A stretch of DNA of 13,291 nucleotides from Monoraphidium neglectum (GCF_000611645.1 NW_014012080.1:1-13291), one strand, 5' to 3'. Shown: positions 1 through 8,697, counted from the first letter of the stretch. The notes: generated from the sequence alone by a model not told the origin. Numbers and translations: made by a program.

Positions 1-1037
1 GACTTCAATCTGTCGCGCGTGGTGGCGGACGACGTCCAGCTCGCCAACAGCGGCAACCCCAACAGCCCGGTGCGCTGCTGTACATGGGTCTTTTGGGGGG
101 CGCGAAGGCGCCGCGCGCTTCGACGGAGGGCGCGGGCGAGCCGGGAAGAAACTGCGCGGCGCGCGGGCCAGCGCCGCGGGCGAGCGCGTGTTGCGTCCGC
201 CGGCCGGTGCGTGCCTGCCAACCACCATAATGCTGCTGTCTGATGTCATACACGGCGGGCGTGCTGTGCCGCGTGTGTGCAAACAAACATGGCCCCGCTC
301 GTCACCCCTCCCATCATATCCCACCAGGGCTGGGCCAGCCCCGAGATGCTGGCGGGCCAGGCCTATGGTGAGAGCAGGAGCCATGATGTCATCATGACAG
401 CGCGACCAGGCCAGCCCATTTTGCCCAGCCTTTGGGGCTTGAGGCCGCCGCTGGCCCCCTGGCTGACGGCGGCAGGAGCGCTTGTTCGGGTTATGGCCCG
501 CTGCGGGCGGGCCGCTGCCTATGCTTGCGAGGACTGCATTCAACCCTGTTGTTTCTGCGCCGGCCCGCAGCCATAACCTGCATTCATCTTTGCTCCTGGA
601 CCCGACCCCCTCGTTCCCTGCCCCCCAACCTTACCCCCTGCGCCGCAGGCAAGGAGGCCGGTGCGTATCAGAAACGTCTCGCCCGGCCGCCGCCGCCGCC
701 GCCGCCGCCCTCCCCTGCGCTTCGCGCTCGCGTGCGCGCGTGTGGCTGCTGACTTTGAAATTCATGGCGCTTCGGCGCCTGTTGTGCGTGAGCGCGGACA
801 CTACGACCTCGAAACCCTGGAACATGTCAACCTCCGACACACCACTCCCACCGCCCTGCCCCCCTCGACCGCAGACGTCTTCTCATTTGGGGTGGTGCTG
901 TGGGAGCTCATCACACTCAAGCAGCCGTGGAGGTGGGCGCCTCCAGGACAGCACACACACGCGCGCAAACCCACGCACACAAACGTTCCCACCCAAACAC
1001 ACCAAACAACACACACACACACACAAACACAACAACA

Positions 1038-1079
<42 letters not shown>

Positions 1080-1603
1080 TGCATGCCCACATGCACACAC
1101 ACACACACACATACACACACCCAAAACCAAGACCCAAGTGTACCGTAGAACCGTCCTCCCCAGGGGCACCGACAACCTCACCCTCCCCCACCCTCAACCT
1201 CTCCTGCACCCACCCCTCTCCACCTGCCCCCCTCCAACAAAACCATGATCCCAGGAACGAGGCCGAGGGCGGCAGCGTGGTGCCCCTGTACCTCATAATC
1301 AACGAGGTCACCGCCGGCAACCGCCTCGACATGCCCGCCGCCGAGGACGTCGCGCCGCCGCTGCCAGAGGTCGCCGCCGTCATCTCCCTGGCCCGCGAGT
1401 GCTGGGACCAGGCGCCCGCGCGGCGGCCGACGATGGCCGACGTCGCGGGGCGGCTGAGGGGCATCATCGGCGGCATCAAGGGGCGCCGGCGCGAGGCGCA
1501 GCAGCGCGCGGCGGCGGCGCGGCTGGGGTCGGCGTCGTCGGGCGCGAGCACGGCGGCGAGCGCGGCCACGAGCAGCGGCGGCCTCGGCGGGGGCGACGGG
1601 TGA
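1..1603 (+). CDS. TKL-type protein kinase, C-terminal part (5' end outside window)
   Basis: Five exons join in frame: 1-69, 328-367, 649-660, 875-932 and 1255-1603, giving 175 residues and a TGA stop at 1601-1603. The window opens exactly on the activation-segment motif, read as DFNLSR where most kinases have DFG. The P+1 region follows as GWASPEML, an SPE variant of APE. Next come subdomain IX ([22 protein letters not shown]) split over exons 3 and 4, and subdomain XI with [11 protein letters not shown], whose Arg is the conserved structural residue. The SFGVVLWEL and RRPT motifs place it in the tyrosine-kinase-like (Raf/MLK-like) group, which is expanded in green algae and phosphorylates mainly Ser/Thr. 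The tail after the kinase fold is basic, then Ala/Ser/Gly-rich and probably disordered. The Gly-rich loop, VAIK lysine and catalytic loop lie upstream and cannot be checked, so activity and substrates are unknown. Introns are 69|328 phase 0, 367|649 phase 1, 660|875 phase 1 and 932|1255 phase 2. Confidence 0.9.
649..660 (+). other. 12-nt microexon of the kinase gene
   Basis: The 12 bases GCAAGGAGGCCG are flanked by an acceptor (CCGCAG) and a donor (GTGCGT). They complete the split Gly codon from exon 2, encode Lys-Glu-Ala, and supply the first base of the Asp codon completed by exon 4. The joined product reads [18 protein letters not shown], the expected subdomain VIII-IX sequence. Skipping this exon keeps the frame (12 nt) but deletes four residues next to the structural Asp of subdomain IX. 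Confidence 0.85.
685..710 (+). repeat. (CCG)n trinucleotide run in kinase intron 3
   Basis: About eight CCG units lie just downstream of the microexon donor, inside the intron 661-874. Translations of this run as poly-Pro, poly-Arg or poly-Ala are not coding. Confidence 0.8.
949..1120 (+). repeat. CA-rich microsatellite in kinase intron 4
   Basis: Most of intron 933-1254 is CA-rich. The longest pure run is at 1042-1076 (17 CA units plus one C), with imperfect CA and CATG stretches on either side. Alternating purine-pyrimidine sequence of this kind can adopt Z-DNA. His-Thr open frames across it are artefacts of the repeat. Confidence 0.95.
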
Positions 1604-2368
1604 GGCGTCTGCTGCCCGCGCCGCGCAGCTTCCGCGCGCGGCGGCGCCGCCCTCCCGTTACCCCGCTTCGGGCAGCCTCTTCAAGTCCCCACGGGCGCGG
1701 CGCCGCCCCTCGCGCCCGTGGCCGGCCGGGGCCCCGCCGGTGCGCGCCGCGGCTCAAGAGCCCCTTGTGATGCATTCTTCCCCCGCACACACACACCGTT
1801 CGCCGCGCCTCTGGCCCGGCTGATCCCACTATACACGAAAAGAGGATTGCAATTTCAGGGACGCTTGTAGATACTGCCGTTTGGAATAAGTTGTCGTCGC
1901 GCACCGCGACGCCAGGGCACACACCCCGATAGCCCTTGTGGCACGTATCACCTCCCAGCCGCCGCCAGCCGGAGGCCGACCCCGGCCCTGCGTCGCTGCA
2001 CGCTGCAAGCCAGTGCGAATGGAGGCCGCGCACACTCTCGGGCACCGGTTTGCGCACACGCTCCTGGCGCCCCGATTTTTGAGCACAGGACACATATTGT
2101 TCCGTCGCATCCTCATGTTCTTGTACTGTCAACTGTTCCTGATTTGCAGCTCTTTCCTGGTAGATTCCTGCTCCGAGGCAAGCTTGTGGCATTGCCATCC
2201 CTTACAGGCATAGCTGGCCCTGTGCCGCTGCTGTTGCTGCCGCCAATACCATCCCCGGCGGCCGCTGCTGCTCTCGTCCGGCTGCGCTGCATGCCGCACC
2301 CAGGCGCGCCCCCTTGCGCTCGCAGATCGCCATGACAGAGAGCAGCGAGCGCCTGTCGCATTCCGACA

Positions 2369-2373
2369 TGTAA
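2369..2373 (+). promoter_or_regulatory. TGTAA polyadenylation signal (kinase gene, first candidate)
   Basis: TGTAA is the canonical poly(A) signal in chlorophyte green algae, with cleavage usually 10-20 nt downstream. A second copy lies at 2414-2418 and a third at 2542-2546. I cannot say which one is used. Confidence 0.5.
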
Positions 2374-2413
2374 CAAATGGAATACGAGCGGTCGGTGATT
2401 CCTTGACATACAG

Positions 2414-2418
2414 TGTAA
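2414..2418 (+). promoter_or_regulatory. TGTAA polyadenylation signal (kinase gene, second candidate)
   Basis: A second TGTAA, 45 nt after the first, sits immediately before a 16-bp perfect palindrome at 2423-2438. Alternative cleavage between the two is possible. Confidence 0.45.
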
Positions 2419-2422
2419 GTGG

Positions 2423-2438
2423 CCCATGGGCCCATGGG
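2423..2438. repeat. 16-bp perfect palindrome
   Basis: CCCATGGGCCCATGGG equals its own reverse complement and is also a tandem repeat of the 8-bp palindrome CCCATGGG. It begins 4 nt after the second TGTAA signal, in the presumed cleavage zone of the kinase transcript. Confidence 0.9.
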
Positions 2439-3150
2439 ATGCTACTGCACCCGCACCCCTGTGTGCGCCCATGCGTGCTCATGAGAGGTCAACCCACTGG
2501 CTCGTGACTCATCATTCACTGCCCTAGGGGGCTGAGCACAGTGTAAACTCGAGGGTTACGGGCATGCGGCGTGATAAAGCGTTAACATGAGGGCTGTCGT
2601 GCAGGCTCTGCCGATGGTGTGACCTTCCACCCCATGCGGAGCGCCCAATGGCCAGCTCCCTTTCCTCCGGGCGCAAGTGCCGCCCACCTGCCCGAACTCT
2701 GTGCTGCATCGATTGCAGCACCTACATGAGGCGTACGGAGTGCGTAAGAGCATCATTATCCATTTACATTGAGCCGAGTATCCCGTGAGCTGGGCGGGTT
2801 TGAACGCGCGACTCTCGCTGAATACGCACCTGGTACGCACGACGTCCTTGACGCGGTACCAGTCGCTGGCTGTCGCTTTGCAGAGGTCGTGACAAGCATA
2901 GTATTCACCGTGATTGGCCGTCGTATACTTGCCGAGTTGGTGAGCATCGCTTTCCCGCGGGTGGGTTGCGATCGGGGCCGTTGATTTAGCTGCAAGCACG
3001 CTGTGTCACCCGCTATCTTTAGCCCTCTCAACGCGACCGACGGACGCGTGTCACGCCACGGGTGAGCTGCCAACAGATCAGCCATCAGTGAGCGACCTCC
3101 ACACGCGCTTATTTCTCGGTTTCGCGCACGCAGATTGCATAATAGTAATT
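2439..3150. other. Intergenic region upstream of the secreted-protein gene
   Basis: About 700 bp with visibly lower GC than the flanking genes and no coding segment I can support. Open frames of up to 147 codons on the minus strand have no recognisable motif. The final 20 bp before the ATG at 3151 are AT-rich (around 3138-3150). This stretch should contain the promoter and 5' UTR of the downstream gene, but I see no clear TATA box. Confidence 0.5.
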
Positions 3151-5791
3151 ATGAGGACCTCCGTTGCGGGAGCCCTGCTCCTGCTGGCCTTGGCAGCAGG
3201 GGCGCGCGCCCAGAACACGACGGCGGACGCGCCTTCATCCGCATCCCAGTGCGCATATGACGGCTCCGCCCAAAAATGCGACGTCTCCCCGGCCTTCATC
3301 ATCTCAAACGTGACGGTGAGCGGGCGCCGGCGGCGCTCGCCCGGCCCTGTCGGCACCGACTCACCGCAACCGGGCCGCGCCCCGCGGCCTAGTTTCCGAG
3401 GCGGCCCGCGCTGCAGCTGCATCGCTCGCGGGCAGCCGGATGGAACGCACGGCCGGCCTTGGCTCGCCCCCAGCAGCCCACAATCCTCCCCCGTCCCCCT
3501 CAAACCGCCGCACACCTCCCCGTCCCGCGGCCTCACAACTGCCCGCCGCGCTCCCAGGCCCCTGCCCCGGGCCAGAACCTGTCGCTGTCGCTGCTGCGCT
3601 CGCTGGCGGCCGACGCGCTGTGCAGCCTCATGGCCAGCGACGCAGATTGCGGCGCCCAGACCAATGCTAACTGCTCCTGGAACCCCGATTCGGTGGGTGC
3701 GACCTAGGCAGGGAAGCCGGGAGGACAGAGCCTCTCGGCGGACGCACACAACGCGCGGACGCACACAACGCGCGCATGCGCTGCCAGCCTGGCGCCTGGA
3801 CGGCTTTGCAGCCGCTGCAGATGGTCCCGCCTGGGCTGCCAGCCCCGATGCTTCAGCTAACGCATGAGACTTTGCATGAGGCGCTCCGCCACCGCTTCCC
3901 ACTTGGCACTGCAGTGAGCCGCTCCTTTCTTCGTGCTCTCATCAGTTTGCTGGCCCCACATCCAACTCCTCTGCTCCCTCAGAGCCCGAGCTGCAGGCTG
4001 GCAACTGGCACGCTGCTCGGCGCCGCCCAGGCCGCCGCCGCCTGCCCGGGGTCTCTCGCCGCCCAGCAGCTGCCGTGTACGCCGGTGCGCTGGGACGGCG
4101 CCGGCCGCCGGGCCCCCAGGCCGCTGCTGAGGTGGCAGGGCGACCCGCAAGAATGGCCCCTCGGGGCATCAGTGCACACGACAGTCACCACAGTCTTGCA
4201 TCCCCGCCTGGCCAACCGCCCCCGGCGCGCCACCACCTGACCCGCACCGCAAACTCCCGACCACGCTTACGCATCCACCTCCCCGCGTTGGCGCCGCCGC
4301 TCTCTGACCCGCGCCACACGTTTCGCGGCCGCCCCCCTTTGCAGGCCACCGACAACGACACCTGCGCCAACGCCGGCAATTGTACCTGGGTCGCGGCGCC
4401 CTCGGCCGCCGCGCCGTCCGCGTACTCAGACACCAACAGCACCGCAAACGCGACAGACACAGGGCTGGCCGCAGCCGCCGGCGGCCCCTCCACCGCCGCC
4501 ACCCAGCTCTCACCCGCCGACGGCACCTCGTCGGGCGGCGCGGCGACAGGTGACGCCACGCAGCAGGCGCCCTCAAGTGACACCTCCCAGCAGGCGCCGA
4601 CGAGTGACGCCACACAGCAGGCGCCCACGAGTGACACCACGCAGCAGGCGCCCGCGGGTGACGCCACCCAGCAGGCGCCCACGAGTGACACCTCCCAGCA
4701 GGCACCGGCGGGGTACGGTTTCCCCACGACCGATGTGGGCGGCGCGGGCGCCGACACCGGCGCGGCGCAGCCCGCGTCCGCGGGTCCCGCTGCGGGCGGC
4801 GGCGCCACGGCGCCCGTTTACGACACGACCCAGCAGGCGCCCGCGTCCGGCACCGCCCAGGCCGCCCCTTCGTCCGGCACCGCCCAGCAGGCCCCTGCGT
4901 CCGGCACTGCCCAGCCGGCATCCACGCCCGCGGCCGACCCCGGTGCGGCGCAGCCCGCGGCCAGCCCCCTGCGGCTGAGGCGGCTCCTGCAGGACCCGTC
5001 CGCCGCCTCCCCCGCCCCCGCCGACGCGTCCGCGTCCGCCGCGCCCGGCGACGCGTCGACCACGCTCACCGACGCGGGAGCGCAGGGCGACACGCCCGCG
5101 GCCCCCGGGGACGGAACAGACTCGACCGGCGACGGCTCTTCGGATTCCGGCGACGTCTCCTCATCCGGGACCGACCCCACGCTTGTTGACACGTCCGCCG
5201 CCGCGCCCTCCGACTCCTCCGCCGCCACGCCGTCCGACGGCTCGTCCGGCGCCGCGGGCAGCGGCGGCGGCGGGTTCCTGCCGGCGGCGCCCGCAAGCTC
5301 AGGCTCGGGGTACCTGCCGACGGCGTCGGTGGGGGTGTGCCTGGCCGCTGACCTGGCGGCCCTCGACACCACGCAGGTGCGGCGGCACGCGGCACTGGGT
5401 TGTGGCGAGCGACGCTTCGTGCGGCGGCGCGGCTGCAGCCGCCGACCTCCGCGGGGGGCTGCCGCCGCGCGAACTGGCCGACGGGCGGCCGGCGCCACAC
5501 GTCCCCGCCAGCGAGCTCGGGGGCGTCGGTCGGCCGCGGGCTGATTACCATCCATCATCCACGCCGGGAGCCCGCAACGGCGGGGAGCCGACGCACTCTT
5601 TGCCGACGAAAACATGCGCAACCATGCCGTGTGCAACAGTCTGCACCTGCACCCGCGCACCCTGCCACCCCCTGTCACCCCCTGTCACCCCGCAGCGCTC
5701 TGACCTGCTGGACAAGTACCAGCGATACGACCAAGAGGTCTGGGGCAACTGCACTAACGCTTTCGAGGTGGGTCGTGTGTGTGTGGGTGCT

Positions 5792-5843
<52 letters not shown>

Positions 5844-6665
5844 TTCAACCGTGTCTGTGAGGGATTGTTGGCTAAAATGCATGCTGTTGTTTGCTTGAGC
5901 AGGCGAACTGGCTCACAGCATGCAGTACCGGCATGCGGTGATGGTCATGATCCTTTGCAGTGCAGTCCTCAGCGAAGCCACAAGATCTCAACGGCTTCGC
6001 TCACCTGTCACTCCCCTGTGTGCCTCACCGCCCCCCGCCCCCGCCCCCACCACAACACCCGCAGGTCCTGCCCTCCATCGCGCCCCCCGCGCCGTACGCC
6101 GCGCTGCTCAGCGCCCTCGGCGGCGACAGCACTGGATCCGCCGCTCAGGTGCGGCCGCGCAGGCGCTGCGAGCCCGGTGGTTTGGAGGGAAAATTTCCAG
6201 AGCAGGGGGTGGCTGTCTGACATTCGCCGCCTGCGCAACCGTCTCGCTGCCGCCACAGGCGGTCCCGCCGCTGCCAGGTCCGCTTGTGTCTGCTCAAAGC
6301 CATGCAGGCCCCTGGATGCCCTCCCAGCCACACCAGCTTCAACCCTTACTCACCTCTCATCGCCGGGCCGTCGCCCCTCGTCTCATCGTCTGCCACAGGA
6401 GTGCCAGAACAACGTGGCAATCGGCGACTGCCTCAACGCCGGCCAGTCCATCACCCTCAGCCCCGCCAACCTCGTCGCCATCATCAACGGCGATTACTCC
6501 AGCTTGGGTGCCGCACCCGGGACCAGCACCGCCGACAACACCACTGGGCCAAACATCCTCGGCCCCAGCTCCACCGGCAGCGCGCAGTCGGCGGCCGGCG
6601 GCCGCGCCGGCGCCGCCGCGTCGGCCGTGGTGCTCGCCGCCGCGCTCGCGGCGCTGCTGCTGTGA
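3151..6665 (+). CDS. Secreted, probably GPI-anchored Cys/repeat protein of unknown function
   Basis: I do not recognise the family. Exons 3151-3315, 3558-3692, 4345-5376, 5696-5767, 6065-6148 and 6399-6665 join in frame, all in phase 0, giving 584 residues. Residues 1-20 form a signal peptide with a Leu/Ala core and an ARAQ cleavage site. Cys-containing segments follow, including ADCGAQTNANCSW and NDTCANAGNCTW, which look like two copies of a C-x(4-6)-NC[ST]W module. Residues 170-223 are six nonapeptide repeats (D-x-[TS]-QQAP-x-x) and 260-295 a second, degenerate set. RRLLQ lies at 312-316. A Ser/Asp/Gly-rich stretch and two further Cys segments (NCTNAFE; ECQNNVAIGDC) precede a C-terminal tail of about 20 Ala/Val/Leu residues ending at the stop, as in GPI-attachment signals. 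Many NxS/T sequons are present. The ATG at 3151 is the first in its frame. The likely location is the outer plasma membrane or cell wall; the role is unknown. An acceptor 18 nt later (3576) is also in phase, and a further exon at 3983-4084 is possible. Confidence 0.75.
3738..3771 (+). repeat. Perfect 17-bp tandem duplication in intron 2 of the secreted-protein gene
   Basis: GCGGACGCACACAACGC occurs twice back to back (3738-3754 and 3755-3771), about 45 bp after the donor at 3693. Confidence 0.9.
3983..4084 (+). other. Candidate additional exon (34 codons) of the secreted-protein gene
   Basis: An open 102-nt segment sits between a strong acceptor (TGCTCCCTCAG) and a donor (CCG|GTGCGC) identical to the kinase intron 1 donor. 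It is phase 0 at both ends, so inclusion keeps the frame. The product contains three Cys (SPSCRL, AAACPGS, QLPCTP), in keeping with this Cys-bearing protein. Including it would divide the outlying 652-nt intron into 290 and 260 nt, close to the gene's other introns (242-319 nt). Against it, skipping joins two NC[ST]W modules directly. Confidence 0.45.
4552..4713 (+). repeat. Coding minisatellite: six 27-bp units (nonapeptide repeats)
   Basis: Six consecutive 27-bp units encode D-[AT]-[TS]-QQAP-[STA]-[SG]. Differences between units fall mostly at third codon positions or alternate between two unit types (DAT and DT[TS]), which suggests duplication of paired units followed by drift. Confidence 0.9.
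4822..4929 (+). repeat. Second coding repeat block: four degenerate 27-bp units
   Basis: Four units of nine residues, from DTTQQAPAS through GTAQAAPSS and GTAQQAPAS to GTAQPASTP, share the QQAP core with the first block but drift to a GTAQ start. The two blocks are separated by about 36 residues of Gly/Ala-rich sequence. Confidence 0.85.
5795..5836 (+). repeat. (GT)21 microsatellite in an intron of the secreted-protein gene
   Basis: A pure 42-nt GT run, preceded and followed by imperfect GT repeats, starts 27 nt after the donor at 5768 in intron 5768-6064. Confidence 0.95.
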
Positions 6666-7367
6666 GCGCCGGCGGGCGGTTGTTGCCCCGCCGGCCCCCT
6701 GCATCTCTCAGATGACATCACGCGCGGCCGCTCAGGCGCCAGCGGCCCAGTGGACTTGTCGAGGCGTTGCTGCGCTGTGTACCACCCGCAACAGCGCGGT
6801 TGGGCAAGCCGTGAACCGCAATTTCTCCGCTTTGCCCGCCGTTGCCAATCAGAATTGACCTGCGTGCCGGTGTCTCGCAGCCTTTCGGCTGTGGCCGGCG
6901 GGGCGTTGTCGCCTGCAGACACTAGCGCACTAAAAAGCAGCACAGCAATGTAGGACCTTGCGACGCCGCCGCCGCGACGGCGTTGTTGTGCGCGCGTGAG
7001 TGTGATACCGGGCAGGGTGCCCAGCCCTGACCGGCCTTGATTCTGTACGCGCGTGTCCTCCTTCGGTGCCTTGGGCTGCCCCGGGAGCTTGCAGGCGAGT
7101 GATTTCGTGCGCGCCATGGGTTACACACATGGCCGTTTGCAGGGTGGCGGCTGCTCGAGAAAGCGACAACGTATACAGTACCCGTCCTACGGCACGCACA
7201 GCACTCAGCGTGCTGCCCGCCCCTTTGATTTGAGGTGCGTAGCTTGACTGTTGAAGCGGCTGAGCGCGTCCCGTGCGGAGGTTTGGGGCTAAGTGTGTGC
7301 AGGCAGGGTCTTTTTGGCGCTGCCAATCGTTGCGTGACGTCGTGTGTTGTCTCTAATAACCATGTAA
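6666..7367 (+). other. Probable 3' UTR of the secreted-protein gene
   Basis: After the TGA at 6663-6665 no coding segment is supported. The next + strand TGTAA is at 7363-7367, implying a 3' UTR of about 700 nt, similar in length to the one proposed for the kinase gene. Confidence 0.5.
7363..7367 (+). promoter_or_regulatory. TGTAA polyadenylation signal (secreted-protein gene)
   Basis: The only TGTAA I see on the + strand between the stop at 6665 and the AKR2 start. It lies in a locally AT-rich stretch (AATAACCATGTAAATGGC), as expected for an algal poly(A) site. Confidence 0.6.
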
Positions 7368-8697
7368 ATGGCATTTTAGCTGTCCGATCGGCGGGCGCAG
7401 CGGGTCGGGAGCGCTGAAGCAGCTGCTGCTGTACGCTGCCCGAGGCACGTGACTGACGTTACCCTTGGACATCTGTCAGGGAGGGTGCACGCGGCACCAG
7501 TGGGCCCCATGCCTAGTGTCTGTCTACGTTGCTGGTGCATCAGGGCAGCTGTTGACTTTGTACGGCACGCATGACCACAAGCTCGCTTCTGCAGGAGTCT
7601 GTTTTTGCCTTATAGCTAGGATACACAGGTGGTCGGCTCATGTACTAGAGAGACGTGAACAGCATCCCTTAATCACTCAGCTGCATCAGGCCAGAAGTGA
7701 GAGCTTGACTGGAGATTGAGGGCGCAGCTGACCACGCGCGGCTTGGGTGCAACCGCTCAAGCGGTGGCTTTGGAATCGAGGGCCGCTGGAGGGCCCGGTG
7801 CAGGTGCTGGCCTCGCCAGTTGGGGCGCACGCGCCCCTTGCAGAGCGCTGCGAGGGACCAAGTTCAATGATACGCATCGGGACGCCTGGCGTGGCCGGCC
7901 CCGCGGGCACAGGAGGGGGGCGCTGGAAGGCAGGTGTGGTGCATGGGACGCGCGGCCGCTCCCAGGACGTTGGCAGGCCGCTGGATTGCAGGCGCAGCGG
8001 TGCTTCCCGGGGGAGCCGATCTCGCTTGGTCTTCGGGTGCGAATGGGCGCATTGAAAGTGTTTGGATTGCTGGCTGATGGACTGCTTAGGATTGAAAACT
8101 GGCGGGCTGGGGTGATGGGGCGAGTGCCAGGCCTGCCTCTGCACAGGCTTCATCCCGAATCCCGGCGCTCAAGGCAGGAAATGCAGTGTACTCGACATCA
8201 ACGCAGCTGCCACTCTGAGGGTGGGCGGTGGTGATCGCCCCATGGTGATGACGCGCACATGTCAGCGCAGATGCGCACCACTTGTTGCCTGCGATGTTTT
8301 GTGTGCCCACTCATGGGGGTCGGCACGCGGTCGGCCAACGCATCGCAATCGCATGGGATGGACGTAGCGGCCTGGGCCCATGACACGGACATGAGAGGGG
8401 GGAAGACACGCAGCGGCATCCGTCGCAAAGCATGTGGTTGCATGGAACTTGCCGCAGTGGAGTGACACAACCCATCAACCCCCTCCGGTCCAAAGCTCGG
8501 TCGCATAAGATCGCGCCCAGCACGAAAGTGACAGGGCGTGGGAGCCCAGCCGAAGCTGGGCGGCGGCGGCCGCGAGGCACCTCAAGTTGGTGCGCGTGCG
8601 ACCTGTGGATACGTTCAGTGATAGAGCTCCTTCTTTGAATCGCTGTTGCTTCTCACGGTCACGCTATCGTCCGGGTGATCTCTGACAGCTAAGGAAG
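7368..8697. other. Intergenic region and presumed AKR2 promoter/5' UTR
   Basis: About 1.3 kb with no gene I can support. Overlapping open frames on both strands around 7690-8240 are mutually exclusive and carry no recognisable motif. The 3' end should contain the AKR2 promoter and 5' UTR. The only distinct element found is a hairpin at 8544-8561. Confidence 0.5.
8544..8561 (+). repeat. Perfect 7-bp hairpin with CGAA tetraloop
   Basis: GCCCAGC-CGAA-GCTGGGC forms a GC-rich seven-pair stem with a four-base loop, about 137 bp upstream of the AKR2 ATG. It could lie in the 5' UTR and slow scanning, or be chance in GC-rich DNA. Confidence 0.6.

Larger units (their letters stand above)
1604..2418 (+). 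other. Probable 3' UTR of the kinase gene
   Basis: No coding segment is supported after the TGA stop. The first TGTAA pentamers on the + strand after the stop are at 2369-2373 and 2414-2418, implying a 3' UTR of roughly 780-830 nt. The overlapping open frames show no family resemblance and look like GC-driven shadows. The extent is inferred only from TGTAA. Confidence 0.5.

Noticed and set aside
949..1120. Open frames rich in His-Thr or Val-Cys across the CA repeats
   Set aside because: They are translations of the microsatellite and fall inside an intron defined by the kinase reading frame.
2780..2880. Possible tRNA or tRNA-derived element on the minus strand (GTTCAAACC B-box-like string and TGGTACC upstream)
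   Set aside because: The B-box-like string is present, but the bases that would form the T stem mostly do not pair, no five-pair anticodon stem is visible and the A box is poor. At most it is a decayed relic.
4169..5678. Long minus-strand open frames (up to 286 codons) opposite the secreted-protein gene
   Set aside because: They mirror the GC-rich repeat-bearing exon on the + strand, have shadow-like composition (Arg/Pro or Ala/Gly/Val) and show no motif.
5903..5937. Possible extra exon of the secreted-protein gene reading ANWLTACS after an acceptor at 5902
   Set aside because: No GT donor in the needed phase occurs before the in-frame TGA at 5939-5941, and direct joining of 5767 to 6065 is phase-consistent and gives a continuous protein (NAFE-VLPS).
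7686..8234. Opposing open frames of 155-172 codons in the intergenic region before AKR2
   Set aside because: Both strands are open over the same bases, no domain or signal is recognisable, and no splice structure extends them.
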